DNA of 64,000 bases from contig CAWFPP010000010.1 of NCBI GenBank assembly GCA_963817735.1, positions 1 to 64,000 on the forward strand, in the 5' to 3' direction. The translations under genes were made by a program, and so were the position numbers. This document shows, piece after piece, positions 26,365 to 34,830 of this stretch. Position 1 is the first letter of the stretch. Every line of letters begins with the position of its first letter. Source of the stretch: Bog-473 sp963817735. GTDB taxonomy: Bacteria; Actinomycetota; Acidimicrobiia; Acidimicrobiales; RAAP-2. The notes below the pieces were generated by a model. It was not told where the DNA came from. It searched no databases and worked only from the letters and a program-made list of their open reading frames with translations.

Positions 26365-27266
26365 TTGACCATAGTGGGTGCGGTAGTCGGGGGGGCTGGT
26401 TTCGGGACGGTAAAGGAACGCAGCTCAAAGCGCAGAACGTCGTGGCGAAAACCTCGGACGGTTCGGGGTCTGGCTACTGGACCGTGACGTCGACGGGGCA
26501 GGTCTACGCCTACGGAGGCGCGGGGTACTTCGGCGGTATGAATACCCAACATCTGAACCAGCCCATCGTTGGGATGTCGTCCACCTCCGACGGGGGCGGG
26601 TATTGGCTCTATGGGGCGGATGGAGGCGTGTTCTCGTTCGGCGATGCCACCTTCTCTGGATCACAAGGTGCCGACGGTTCGCCGGCTCCCACGGTTGGTG
26701 GGGTGAGCGCTGGGAGCGGAGTGGGGGCCACCGGTCCTGGAGGTGCCACGGGTCCTGCCGGTCCTGCCGGTCCTGCCGGTCCTGCCGGTCCTGCCGGTCC
26801 TGCCGGTCCTGCCGGTGCCACGGGAGCGACAGGACCGAGCGGCGACATAGCGGAGTTCGCCGAGTTCTACGCCCTTATGCCTCCCGACAACGCAGCCACT
26901 GTGGCGCCCGGCACTGCCGTTCAGTTTCCCGAGGATGGTCCGGACTCGGGCTCCATCACGAGGACGGGCCCGGCTACGTTCAGCCTCTCCTCCATCGGTA
27001 CCTATGAGGTGACATTCCAAGCTTCAGTAACCGAGGCCGGTCAACTTGCGCTGACGCTCAACGGGGTCGAGCTGCCCTATACGGTGGTCGGACGCGCAAC
27101 GGGCACGTCGCAAATTACTGGAGACTCGCTGGTGCAGACTACGACCCTCAACTCCGCACTGACGGTTGAGAATCCACCAGGGGAGTCCATCGCTCTGACA
27201 ATGACGCCCCTCGCTGGCGGGGTGGATCCGGTCAGTGCCTCCGTGGTGATCAAGCGAATTCAGTGA
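26365..27266 (+). pseudogene. Collagen-like surface protein with GYW repeats and a BclA-type C-terminal domain (3' part, separated from its start by the IS)
   Basis: An uninterrupted frame from 26442 encodes about 274 residues. In order it has one and a half GYW..DGG repeats (GYWTVTSTGQVYAYGGAGYF and GYWLYGADGGVFSFGDATF), a collagen-like tract of seven Gly-Pro-Ala triplets flanked by GATGPGGAT and GATGATGPSG, and a BclA/TNF-like trimeric domain (EFYALMPPDNAATVAPGTAV, SSIGTYEVTFQASVTEAGQL, LALTLNGVELPYTVVGRATG). The frame from 26365 continues the membrane helix coded before the IS. It meets the main frame only if the G7 run (26389-26395) has one more G. Without the anchor the protein would not be exported. 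The frame could still be translated from an internal start at 26442. Confidence 0.75.
26751..26813 (+). repeat. Seven tandem copies of a 9-bp unit coding Gly-Pro-Ala
   Basis: GGTCCTGCC is repeated seven times without a change, immediately preceded and followed by related GGTGCCACG units. All copies use identical codons, a sign of recent expansion by slippage. It codes the collagen-like rod of the surface protein. Confidence 0.93.
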
Positions 27267-27411
27267 TCTGCACGGCACCGGGACAGCTCGCGATCACCTG
27301 AACAGCCTCTTTCACCATTCACTCTCAGTCTCCGAATGCCCTAGGGCTGAGATCCAGACGATGACAGGGGGCGCCGTTCCGGCGAACTGGGCTACTCAGA
27401 TTCACGATGCG

Positions 27412-27969
27412 TCAGAGGTGCAGCGTGGGGTGCGGTTCGATGAGGACATCGGCCGTCCGAAGTCGTGTGAGCACTCGGTTTTCTCTGCCATACGACAGCG
27501 GCGTGAACAAGAGCGTGTCGAGAGGGAACCACAGACCCACCCACACCAATACCCATCCGCCCGAATCGAGGATCAGGTTGGCGTTCCCGCTGACGCCCAC
27601 AATGCTCGACTTGACGATCACAAGAATGAAACCCAAAACCACCAAGGGAAGCCCTATCCACAGCGAGAACACTCCGTCGAGTCGGACCGCTCGACGTTCT
27701 CGCTGGTTGGGCGCGATTCGATGATCGCAGTAGCGGCCGAGGGTGCGGCGAATCCGCTGGTCGAGAACTCCCGAGATCTGATCAGCAGGTAGAGCTAGGC
27801 CGATCCGTACTGGCCTGCTAGACGAGCGGCCCCGCAGCACGCTGATGCAGTACTCGAGCCCTGTCATGAAGTTGCGGTATTCAGAAAACAGGTCGACGGA
27901 GGCCAGCACGAACATCTCTTCCGGATTATTAAGCGATAGCGAAATCACCTGGGGCGATCTCTCGGCCAT
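27412..27969 (-). CDS. Integral membrane hypothetical protein
   Basis: About 185 residues from ATG 27969 (the frame is open to 28086). The first 110 residues are soluble: SLNNPEEMFVLASVDLFSEY, GRSSSRPVRIGLALPADQIS. Two membrane helices follow (FSLWIGLPLVVLGFILVIVK and LDSGGWVLVWVGLWFPLDTL), then the short tail RLRTADVLIEPHPTLHL. I do not recognise the family. It lies convergent to the collagen-like gene. Confidence 0.6.
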   Translation of the reverse strand: MAERSPQVISLSLNNPEEMFVLASVDLFSEYRNFMTGLEYCISVLRGRSSSRPVRIGLALPADQISGVLDQRIRRTLGRYCDHRIAPNQRERRAVRLDGVFSLWIGLPLVVLGFILVIVKSSIVGVSGNANLILDSGGWVLVWVGLWFPLDTLLFTPLSYGRENRVLTRLRTADVLIEPHPTLHL

Positions 27970-28291
27970 GACCCATGGTCTAGCCGCTACGCCAGATCCT
28001 TTCCGAAGCGCATCGCCCGAGGTGCTCAGTCTCGTATGGGCGCCGGGCGCTCGCGACGGACCCATCGGCCGTACTGCCTCTGCCATAGTCGGGGGCAGCC
28101 GGTTGGAGGCTGTCCCGGTTCACCAGATGGGTCCAGAGCAGGTCCGGCTCCGCCTGCTCGACCTCAACTCCAAAGCCTTGGTCAGGAAACCACTGCTCGT
28201 CGTTCGTCACCAGGAAAGAATGTCTGCGGTCCGGCGTTTGCGGGCAGGGGTTGATCGATCTGACTACACGAGGACCGACGGTCGCGTCGAT

Positions 28292-29032
28292 CTATACCTT
28301 CTTCGCGATGACGATCAGCTCTCTCTGACCTTGACCCGACGGTCGCCTATCCCAGTCGCCAAAGACTTGTTCGATTGAGAATCCGGAGGAGGTGAGAGAT
28401 TGTCTGAGCAACTCTTCGCTGCGGAATCGAAGTGCGAAGGGCGAAACCATGTCCTCGTTATGCTGCAGGAGACGTCGGTGACCGACCGCGTAAACGACTT
28501 CGCCCTCCACGTTCACTACCTCGGTCCAGGACTCGATTCGACCGTAAGGAGAGTCCGGAATAACGCGTCTGCTTCCGGTCCAGCGTTCCCACTCTCGCGC
28601 TCGTGGGTCGCGGCTCTCGAAAGCCAAGTAACCGCGCGGCCTGAGCGCTTCTTTCACCCCAGCCAAGGCCTCGAGCCAATCGCCATCCTTCAAGATGAAT
28701 TGGGCTACATGGCCGCTCATGATCACTAGGTCCGCGCGTGTCGTTCCCAGTTGTCCGGCCTCCCCCTGGACCCACTGGACACCTTCCGCCCCGGGCTTTT
28801 GCAGGGCCATCTCCAGCATCACAGGGGATGGATCGACCCCGATCATTCGATAGCCCCTCCTTGCGAACTCGAGAGTGATGATGCCCGTACCGCACCCAAG
28901 GTCGACAACCGTCTCAGCACTCACCTCTTCAGCTACGCCCAGATAAAAGTCGGGTTGCGTCCCAGGCTCGTATGAATTCACCGCGTCATAGATCGCTACC
29001 TGGCGCGGATCGGTGAATTCAGGGGTACGCAT
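28292..29032 (-). CDS. Class I SAM-dependent methyltransferase
   Basis: 246 residues. Motif I is VVDLGCGTGIITLEFARRG, then the acidic ribose-binding end of strand 2 in MIGVDPSPVMLEMA. Motif post-I/II is ADLVIMSGHVAQFI and motif III LRPRGYLAFESRDPRA. A C-terminal substrate lid includes VNVEGEVVYAVGHRRLL. This pattern is common in small-molecule methyltransferases; the substrate is unknown. The intergenic region towards 27969 carries one of the dispersed TGTCCC-GTTCACC motifs. Confidence 0.88.
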   Translation of the reverse strand: MRTPEFTDPRQVAIYDAVNSYEPGTQPDFYLGVAEEVSAETVVDLGCGTGIITLEFARRGYRMIGVDPSPVMLEMALQKPGAEGVQWVQGEAGQLGTTRADLVIMSGHVAQFILKDGDWLEALAGVKEALRPRGYLAFESRDPRAREWERWTGSRRVIPDSPYGRIESWTEVVNVEGEVVYAVGHRRLLQHNEDMVSPFALRFRSEELLRQSLTSSGFSIEQVFGDWDRRPSGQGQRELIVIAKKV

Positions 29033-29132
29033 GGCTCAAGTTTCGGCTATTGAACTGGAAGGGTAACGCCCTTCCTGGTCTCCCTGCCCGCAGCGAGGAT
29101 GGGGCAGTCTCATCAGGCCCGCTATTGCGCGA

Positions 29133-29684
29133 CTAAGGACCGATCAGAAGTCGAGTTGGGTCGTCCCAGTGGTAGCGGTGACCTATCGCTCGACCACCAC
29201 CCGGAAACGGCCCCCTTAGTTGCGTCTCGACTCGCCTGCCGCCTCGTGCGTCATAGAAGGCTTGTGCGGCGGTGTTCTGATCGAGCACCCAGAGGTGAAG
29301 CGACCCTTCGGGCCGACGTCGAAGGAATCTCTGGGCTGTCTCTGACAGCAGGCGTGAACCGATTCCGGTTCTCTTCAGATCACTCCTCACGTGGAGATTC
29401 TCAAGAAGTGATCCCCAGAGTGGGTCTTCGTTCAAGATGATGTGGGCGAACCCGAGGACCTCATCACCGTGACGGACAACAACCGTGAAGTGACCCGTCT
29501 TGGGTTGGGCCAGTCGCTTTCTCCACACCTCCTGGCGGTCCGTGACGACGTCCCCGTCGAGGTAGGAATCCAAGTAGGCGCCTCGGTAGTGGCGTCGCCA
29601 GCTGTCGGCATGGAGGGCAGCTATGCCATCGGCATCGAAGTCCGTCGCATCGAAGCACTGCGTAACAGGGTCCTGTTGAGCCAC
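29133..29684 (-). CDS. GNAT-family N-acetyltransferase
   Basis: 183 residues from GTG 29684, with GAGGAG about 9 nt upstream; a TTG at 29723 is a possible earlier start. The fold shows DADGIAALHADSWRRHYRGA, the acetyl-CoA loop LHVRSDLKRTGIGSRLLSET and LHLWVLDQNTAAQAFYDARG, with GRRV near the end. R-T-G-I-G-S is the Q/RxxGxG/A signature. The substrate is unknown. Confidence 0.88.
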   Translation of the reverse strand: MAQQDPVTQCFDATDFDADGIAALHADSWRRHYRGAYLDSYLDGDVVTDRQEVWRKRLAQPKTGHFTVVVRHGDEVLGFAHIILNEDPLWGSLLENLHVRSDLKRTGIGSRLLSETAQRFLRRRPEGSLHLWVLDQNTAAQAFYDARGGRRVETQLRGPFPGGGRAIGHRYHWDDPTRLLIGP

Positions 29685-29875
29685 GCTGATCTCCTCATCG
29701 ATCCCGGCAGTGGCACCGTGCAATAGCCGGCTGCCGGACCGTCAAAGGGCCAGGTCCCTCAGGTCGCTCTAGATGAACGGTCAGAGATTATCCGTCACCG
29801 TGCAGGCTGCGCCACAACCCAAGCCGCCCGCGTTCCAGCGGTACGGGGCGCCTCCGCTCCCGGCATCCGACTTCG

Positions 29876-31123
29876 TCAGTGGGGGAGCATCTGAGCGACT
29901 CGGAACCTGATGAACTCGCCGGGCACCACTGCAACACCGATCTCAAACGTGACAGAGCGTTCGGCATTCTCGCTTGAGTCGTGGCTCGAATCGTTGCAGG
30001 TAACCGAGAAGGCTTCAATGGGGGTTGTTCCAGAGAGGGCCCCGTCGCGCCACACCCCAACGAGGAACCGCTCCACCTGTTCGCGGGCCTTTTCAATCAC
30101 TGCAGGATCGTCGGGTTCGGACACCACCCAGTTCGTTCCGTCAGCAATGGATTGCTCCAGATAGTTGATCAGGCGGCGGACGTTGACGTATCGCCACATC
30201 GATTCGGACGAAAGTGTCCGTGCGCCCCACACGAGAATCCCTCTTATTCCAAGCGCACGGATGCAATTGATGCCGACTGGGTTGAGCAGCTCCTGGTCGT
30301 CCCCGGTGATCGTGGTCTCGAGATCGAGTGCTCCTCGCACTAATTGGTTGGCGGGAGCTTTCCAGACTCCTCTTTCAGCGTCGCAGCGAGTCCAGATCCC
30401 GGCGATGTGCCCGCTGGGCGGAATGAAGTTGACCTTCGATATCGGATCATCGCACCGCGTATCCACCTTGATCCAGGGCCAGTACAAGGTAGCGAAACTG
30501 GAGTCGTGCATGGCTGTGTCCACGCGCCAGCTCAAGATCTGCTCCGCGTCGAGATCCGGTGGTGGGTCGAGAATGGCAATCCTGTTCCCGTTGCGTTCGC
30601 AGTGCTCGATGATCGCGCGTTGGACGAGCAGAACTCCGTCGAGATCGATCCATCCCCGTTGGTACGCCATCATGAGGTCGGGGGCACAGATCATCGTCGC
30701 GTCTTCGATGACCTGAAAGCTTGCGAGACCGGTACCTACATCTGCGTTCCCAATGAAGGCCGCCGGTCCCAGATTGGGGGCAGTCTGAACCACCTGTTGG
30801 TCGCCAGCCGAATCTGCCCGGTCAGCGCCGACGCGGACGACGTAGCAAATACCGTCACCATTTTCGAAGAACCCATAGACGGCATGAGCAAGATACGAAT
30901 CTTCGCTGAAGGTTCCGAAGGTGCTCTCGAAGTCCATCCAGCTCGTGAGCAGTGTCGGCGCGTCGAACGGGCCGATTTGGCTCAAACCGATGAATGCAGC
31001 CACCGCGGTCGGAGCGCCCGAGATTGTGTCGTGATCTCGATCGCTCTCCTCGAGATAGACACCTGGGGAAACGTAGGTAAGGGGTGGGACTCTCCTCTTC
31101 CGTCGCCCTAACCAGCCCACCAT
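29876..31123 (-). CDS. Contractile-tail sheath protein (phage/injection-system type), orphan
   Basis: 415 residues. The N-terminal YVSPGVYLEESDRDHDTISG, SGAPTAVAAFIGLSQIGPFD and TSWMDFESTFG form the start typical of tail-sheath proteins. The middle has NRIAILDPPPDLDAEQILSW and VNFIPPSGHIAGIWTRCDAE, again sheath-like. The C-terminal domain (NPVGINCIRALGIRGILVWG, WRYVNVRRLINYLEQSIADG, NWVVSEPDDP) is the conserved sheath core that packs on the tube. Sheath subunits contract to drive a tube through a membrane. No tube, baseplate, spike or AAA ATPase gene is in the flanking 5 kb; only a frameshifted chaperone-like frame at 34356 belongs to the same type of system. Confidence 0.85.
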   Translation of the reverse strand: MVGWLGRRKRRVPPLTYVSPGVYLEESDRDHDTISGAPTAVAAFIGLSQIGPFDAPTLLTSWMDFESTFGTFSEDSYLAHAVYGFFENGDGICYVVRVGADRADSAGDQQVVQTAPNLGPAAFIGNADVGTGLASFQVIEDATMICAPDLMMAYQRGWIDLDGVLLVQRAIIEHCERNGNRIAILDPPPDLDAEQILSWRVDTAMHDSSFATLYWPWIKVDTRCDDPISKVNFIPPSGHIAGIWTRCDAERGVWKAPANQLVRGALDLETTITGDDQELLNPVGINCIRALGIRGILVWGARTLSSESMWRYVNVRRLINYLEQSIADGTNWVVSEPDDPAVIEKAREQVERFLVGVWRDGALSGTTPIEAFSVTCNDSSHDSSENAERSVTFEIGVAVVPGEFIRFRVAQMLPH

Positions 31124-31261
31124 CTCCAGAGTAGGACGCCTTCATTGTTTGCGAGTGTGAGGCCTTGAATGCTTTGAGGCGGTTATCCGCACACCCATAT
31201 ATATGCCTGGCAGGGTGGTACCCCATCCCGGCGGCAATTGTACGGTGGCATGTTTCGGCAA

Positions 31262-31705
31262 TCAGGGTGCTAGCCCCGGTCTGCCCACCTGGACAGGACC
31301 CTGAACGGCCCAAACATCGCCTCCCTTGGAACAGCGTGCCGCGCTTGGCCACGAGGCGGTGCCAACGATTCCGCCGCCAACGGTGACGTACTGGCCCTGA
31401 TGCGCCACGATCTTGCCCGTCGGATCAAGCAAGACTGTCGGATCGAATCGGACCCGGTATCCAGCAGGCCACAGATAGTCGATCAAACCATCCGACGTGC
31501 ACGTTCCCAAACGAGTCAGAGTGACATGGAATGGTGCGGAAGATATGGCCTCCATTGCACCTTGTCCCGGCTTCCACCCATCGCTAGGTAGCGGATAGCT
31601 GCGAGTACTCCGGTTCGACGTTGCCGCGGGGGCATCGGACAGAGGACATACGACGCTCGCAAGAACACCGATCACGAGAAGCGCAGTCAATCTCCTGAAC
31701 GACAC
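31262..31705 (-). CDS. Secreted hypothetical protein
   Basis: 147 residues. SFRRLTALLVIGVLASVVCP then LSDAPAATS is a signal peptide. The mature part has two Cys (LGTCTSDG and AARCSKGG) and beta-strand-like stretches (GYRVRFDPTVLLDPTGKIVA, GQYVTVGGGIVGT). No family is recognised. It lies downstream of the methyltransferase at 31833 on the same strand. Confidence 0.55.
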   Translation of the reverse strand: MSFRRLTALLVIGVLASVVCPLSDAPAATSNRSTRSYPLPSDGWKPGQGAMEAISSAPFHVTLTRLGTCTSDGLIDYLWPAGYRVRFDPTVLLDPTGKIVAHQGQYVTVGGGIVGTASWPSAARCSKGGDVWAVQGPVQVGRPGLAP

Positions 31706-31832
31706 TCGGCTCCTCCCGACCCACCTCTGCGGCCCCGTCCATCAAGTTTGACTCATCCCGCTCCGGTTTGGTTCGGCTGTCCCAGGTGAGCCGAACTGCC
31801 CCACCGTCCCGGCGAAAAAGGGGCAGTCCGAT

Positions 31833-32528
31833 TCACCTTTGGCGGGCTGAACCGAAAATGAACCACCGCGTCGACTGGATCTCAGCCTTCCAGCCCTCTG
31901 CCTCGATGAGCGACTGCAGTTCACCCGGCTCGTACATCACGCTCACGACCCGGTACTCGGATCCGTCCCTCAGACGACGCAAGTGAAGGTCAGTGTCATA
32001 TTTGATGACGAAGGGATCCTTCACGGGCGTCCCTGGTTGCGGGTCGTTTCGATTGTCGATGAGGAACGCTCGTCCGGAGGGAGTGAGCCATGAGGCAACG
32101 AGCGAGAAGAATTCGCCAAATCGGGACCTTGGCACGTGCGAGAGCCAGAAGGAGAAGAAGACCACGTCATAGTGGGAATCGCCCTGCCACTCGAAGAGAT
32201 CCGCCACGACGTAGTTCACGTCGGAGCGGCCCACCCGTCCCTGATTGAGCGCGAGGACTTCGGGCGAACTGTCCACCACGGTGAGACGGTCTGCTGTGCG
32301 AGCGAGACGCTCGGTCCACCAACCCGTACCTCCTGCCAGTTCCAAGACCGAGCCGGTGGCTCCAAAGGAGGCGAGAACGTCGTCCACGACCTCCACTTGG
32401 TTCAGCCACTCGAGCCGCTGTTTCTCGCCCCGGTCGTACCGGCCTCGTCGCTGCCACCATTCGTCGTACTCGGGCGCCCGGGCTTGGTAGTAGTTCCGCT
32501 GCTCTGAGAGGAGGTCCTCGTCGCTCAC
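31833..32528 (-). CDS. Class I SAM-dependent methyltransferase
   Basis: About 231 residues from GTG 32528. YYQARAPEYDEWWQRRGRYD is the common N-terminal cap. Motif I is SVLELAGGTGWWTERLAR, then LTVVDSSPEVLALN, then VVADLFEWQGDSHYDVVFFS and LTPSGRAFLIDNRND. The frame is open to 32711, but the extra 61 residues look unlike protein. Substrate unknown; the cap resembles methyltransferases that act on small metabolites. Confidence 0.83.
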   Translation of the reverse strand: MSDEDLLSEQRNYYQARAPEYDEWWQRRGRYDRGEKQRLEWLNQVEVVDDVLASFGATGSVLELAGGTGWWTERLARTADRLTVVDSSPEVLALNQGRVGRSDVNYVVADLFEWQGDSHYDVVFFSFWLSHVPRSRFGEFFSLVASWLTPSGRAFLIDNRNDPQPGTPVKDPFVIKYDTDLHLRRLRDGSEYRVVSVMYEPGELQSLIEAEGWKAEIQSTRWFIFGSARQR

Positions 32529-32740
32529 TTCGGCAGTTTCGCGCTCTTGAATGAGTGCCTCAAAGGCTGGCCATACGTGACCCGGCCGGCGAACGGGGCC
32601 ACCCCCAGTGGGTACGAACCTCCCAAGGAAGCCACTAGTGGCGTCAGCTGGTTTAGCAACTGATTTCACAAGAGCAGGTTCGGCATTCTCGCTCGAGCCT
32701 AAGCGTGTCACCAGCCCGGTGTGTCCTCAGGTGGTCTAGG

Positions 32741-33034
32741 TCACCCCGTCACGAAAGAACCCGGAACGTCATAGCGTTCACACCATTCCGACACGCTGAG
32801 GGTCTCAAAGTCCTGTTCGACTGCGGCCGCTCGTTCCTGAGCTTCCTTCATGGTCTTCGTCACTTCGACCACACGCTTTTCGCCGGTCCTGTTCTCAGCC
32901 ACCACTGATGGTCCTCCACCGGAATAGCTCTTGAATCCTCCTCCGAATCTTGGTCGCATCAGATCTTGGAAGTATGTGCCCCATGACACCTTTGACTTCA
33001 CGGCTTTGAATCGAAGTCCTCCCTCATCCATCAC
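32741..33034 (-). CDS. Hypothetical protein
   Basis: 97 residues beginning MMDEGGLRFKAVKSKVSWGT, then YFQDLMRPRFGGGFKSYSGG. A charged helix follows (VVEVTKTMKEAQERAAAVEQ) and the end is VSEWCERYDVPGSFVTG. It is soluble, with balanced charge and sensible composition. Not recognised. Confidence 0.5.
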   Translation of the reverse strand: MMDEGGLRFKAVKSKVSWGTYFQDLMRPRFGGGFKSYSGGGPSVVAENRTGEKRVVEVTKTMKEAQERAAAVEQDFETLSVSEWCERYDVPGSFVTG

Positions 33035-33115
33035 AACAGCCTGCCTCGTTTCTGCCGACCTGGCAATCGAGCGTCATCCTGCCGGCGTCATGGGCGAGTC
33101 GGAATAGACCCGACC

Positions 33116-33805
33116 TCAAGTCCGCGGTAGCACCGTTCGCATTGCATCTTCGGCCACACCGAGCGGATCGTCATGGACGTAGATCAGGATTACGGTAACG
33201 TAGTTGCCATCCTTGACCGAACTGAGCTGACCACCTTGTCCGTGAAGATCTGCCTGTATCCAAGGCAGCCAGACCGCGGTGACACCGTCAACAGTGAGCA
33301 CCTGGCCACCATCGACCCGTGCAGAAATGGCTTGAATGCTCAAGTTCGGTGCCTTAGAGGGAGAGGCATTGACGATCAACCTGATCTGGCTCTGTGATGT
33401 GGCCGAGGTGAACCGGCACTGCGAGTAAGTGGGATTCGGGGTTGCACCGGGCGAGATTGGAAAGCCCAGATCTGTGAATGCCTGGCCGGAAGCAGGTGAA
33501 CCCAGGAGCTGGGTGGCTTCCGTGTTCGACAAGAGCCCGCACGCGTCCGGCGCGTACGTCACGCCACCTACGGCGTTCCCTTCGGAGGGTGACCGAGGAT
33601 GCCTCGATGCGTTCATGCCGGGACCTCCGTTACCGCCGACCTCGACGAAGGCGACGCTCGCACACAGGGCTGCCATCAACACGACGGCACCGGCTACCAT
33701 CCAACGTCGTCGCTGCCGACGGCGCGCTTCTTTGATGGCGACTTCTGACTCGCTCCGCTGATGGCTGGGCTGGCCTTCCCTCTTCGGCGCATCCAACGTA
33801 GTCAT
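33116..33805 (-). CDS. Membrane-anchored DUF3558-like protein
   Basis: 229 residues. The N-terminus is basic and cytoplasmic (EVAIKEARRRQRRRW), with one membrane helix (MVAGAVVLMAALCASVAFVE). The outside domain begins with the DUF3558-like YAPDACGLLSNTEATQLLGS and has a paired Cys in NPTYSQCRFTS. Strands SQIRLIVNASPSK and VTAVWLPWIQADLHGQGGQL follow. Its start overlaps the GntR stop by 4 nt, so the two are one operon. Related domains occur in actinobacterial lipoproteins of unknown role. Confidence 0.65.
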   Translation of the reverse strand: MTTLDAPKREGQPSHQRSESEVAIKEARRRQRRRWMVAGAVVLMAALCASVAFVEVGGNGGPGMNASRHPRSPSEGNAVGGVTYAPDACGLLSNTEATQLLGSPASGQAFTDLGFPISPGATPNPTYSQCRFTSATSQSQIRLIVNASPSKAPNLSIQAISARVDGGQVLTVDGVTAVWLPWIQADLHGQGGQLSSVKDGNYVTVILIYVHDDPLGVAEDAMRTVLPRT

Positions 33806-34101
33806 CGAACCGCCTTGATGATCTGAATCAGTTCGTCTTGTTTGTAGCCCTGTACTCGGCCGAGGCGCACTAGTTCTCTGGCCTTGGTTACGAGGATGCT
33901 CTTTTCAGCAGCACCGCCAACGACCATGACACCTCGACCTCGGCGGAACTCCAGGAGTCCTTCGTCGCGCAGAAGGCGCAGAGCCCGGAGCACGGTGTTG
34001 GAGTTGACCCCGAGCACTGCAGCCAGATCCTTCGCGGGCGGCAATCGCTCGCCGGGCTTCGCCTCCCCCTCGGCGATGTCACGGCGCAACTCGGCTGCCA
34101 C
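33802..34101 (-). CDS. Short GntR-family (YtrA-like) transcriptional regulator
   Basis: At least 99 residues from GTG 34101. AAELRRDIAEGEAKPGERLP, PAKDLAAVLGVNSNTVLRAL and RLLRDEGLLEFRRGRGVMVV form a winged helix of GntR type, followed by a short helical tail as in YtrA regulators. In-frame sequence upstream (QFDNRTPIFEQV) is the conserved beginning of this family, so the real start is before 34101. No ATG, GTG or TTG exists there; a CTG or ATT near 34146 would have to serve. A palindrome at 34152-34168 overlaps the presumed promoter. Confidence 0.83.
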   Translation of the reverse strand: MAAELRRDIAEGEAKPGERLPPAKDLAAVLGVNSNTVLRALRLLRDEGLLEFRRGRGVMVVGGAAEKSILVTKARELVRLGRVQGYKQDELIQIIKAVR

Positions 34102-34151
34102 CTGTTCGAAGATAGGGGTCCGATTGTCGAACTGGACCTGAACCAGAATGA

Positions 34152-34168
34152 TGATAAATACCTTATCA
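34152..34168. promoter_or_regulatory. Operator candidate upstream of the GntR gene
   Basis: TGATAA (34152-34157) and TTATCA (34163-34168) are inverted around ATACC. It sits directly before the coding region of the GntR regulator in an A+T-rich patch that could hold the -10 element. YtrA-type regulators usually control their own operon. Confidence 0.5.
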
Positions 34169-34355
34169 CTATTCTAAGCGCGACGTCCCCCTGATCCGGC
34201 GGTCTGTCTGGTACCGCCGGGGCTGTTGGGGTATCCCCGAAGTGCTGTGCCGTAGGAGGGCACCCCTGCCCGATAAGGGACAGACAGCGGCTGGGACCCG
34301 CGATTAGCCGCCGTCCTCGCGGCGTCCTCAGTTGTGACCGCAACATACATAAGCG

Positions 34356-34690
34356 TCAAATGCCAGACTCCGTGAGCGCCACGACTTCCTCTTCCTCGCC
34401 GAAATTGATCATGTCATAGAAGTCCTGAAGATAGGCAAGATCAGACGCAAAGAGTTTCTCGATCACGTCAGGCGGCACGGTCTCCATCGTCCCCAAGGAC
34501 ACGATGACTCTCGCGAGGACCAGGATGGCGAGGCGGGGGTCTTCAGGGCCACTGAGGGAATGGTCCCTGAGTACCGCGAGTTCGTGTGTGCCGTCGCCAG
34601 ACGCATCACTCCGGTTCTGTGTAGTCGGCCACCTTCGTCGAAGTAGCCCCTGGGGAGGATGAAGTCAAACACGGTTGTTGTTGGCGACAC
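34356..34690 (-). pseudogene. Contractile-tail assembly chaperone-like gene with one frameshift
   Basis: From GTG 34690 the frame reads TTTVFDFILPRGYFDEGGRL then HRTGVMRLATAH. A second frame continues as ELAVLRDHSLSGPEDPRLAI, LVLARVIVSLGTMETVPPDV, IEKLFASDLAYLQDFYDMIN and ends ALTESGI at 34356. The join lies in a CACACAC run (near 34585), so loss of one CA restores a single frame of about 111 residues. This LPRGY...LHR.G.MRLATA..E...L..FA.DL..LQ pattern is found in small proteins encoded beside sheath and tube genes of contractile injection systems. It sits on the same strand, about 3.2 kb upstream of the sheath gene. Confidence 0.55.
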
Positions 34691-34830
34691 TACTTCTGGT
34701 CCTGTGATCCCAGTTGTAGGGGTCGGTCTGGACTTCTCGAGCCGTCCACCACTGAAAGTCTTCGAATGATATACAGGAGTCTTGTGGGAGAGGGATGGCC
34801 CAGTCCCGGCGAAGTGAAGCAGCCCCGGAC

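Noticed and set aside
26751..26813. Possible CRISPR or regulatory satellite
   Set aside because: The 9-bp units keep the reading frame and code Gly-Pro-Ala; this is a collagen-like coding repeat.
29788..30096. 102-codon frame overlapping the sheath gene end
   Set aside because: Arg/Ser/Pro-rich shadow of the sheath gene without a ribosome-binding site.
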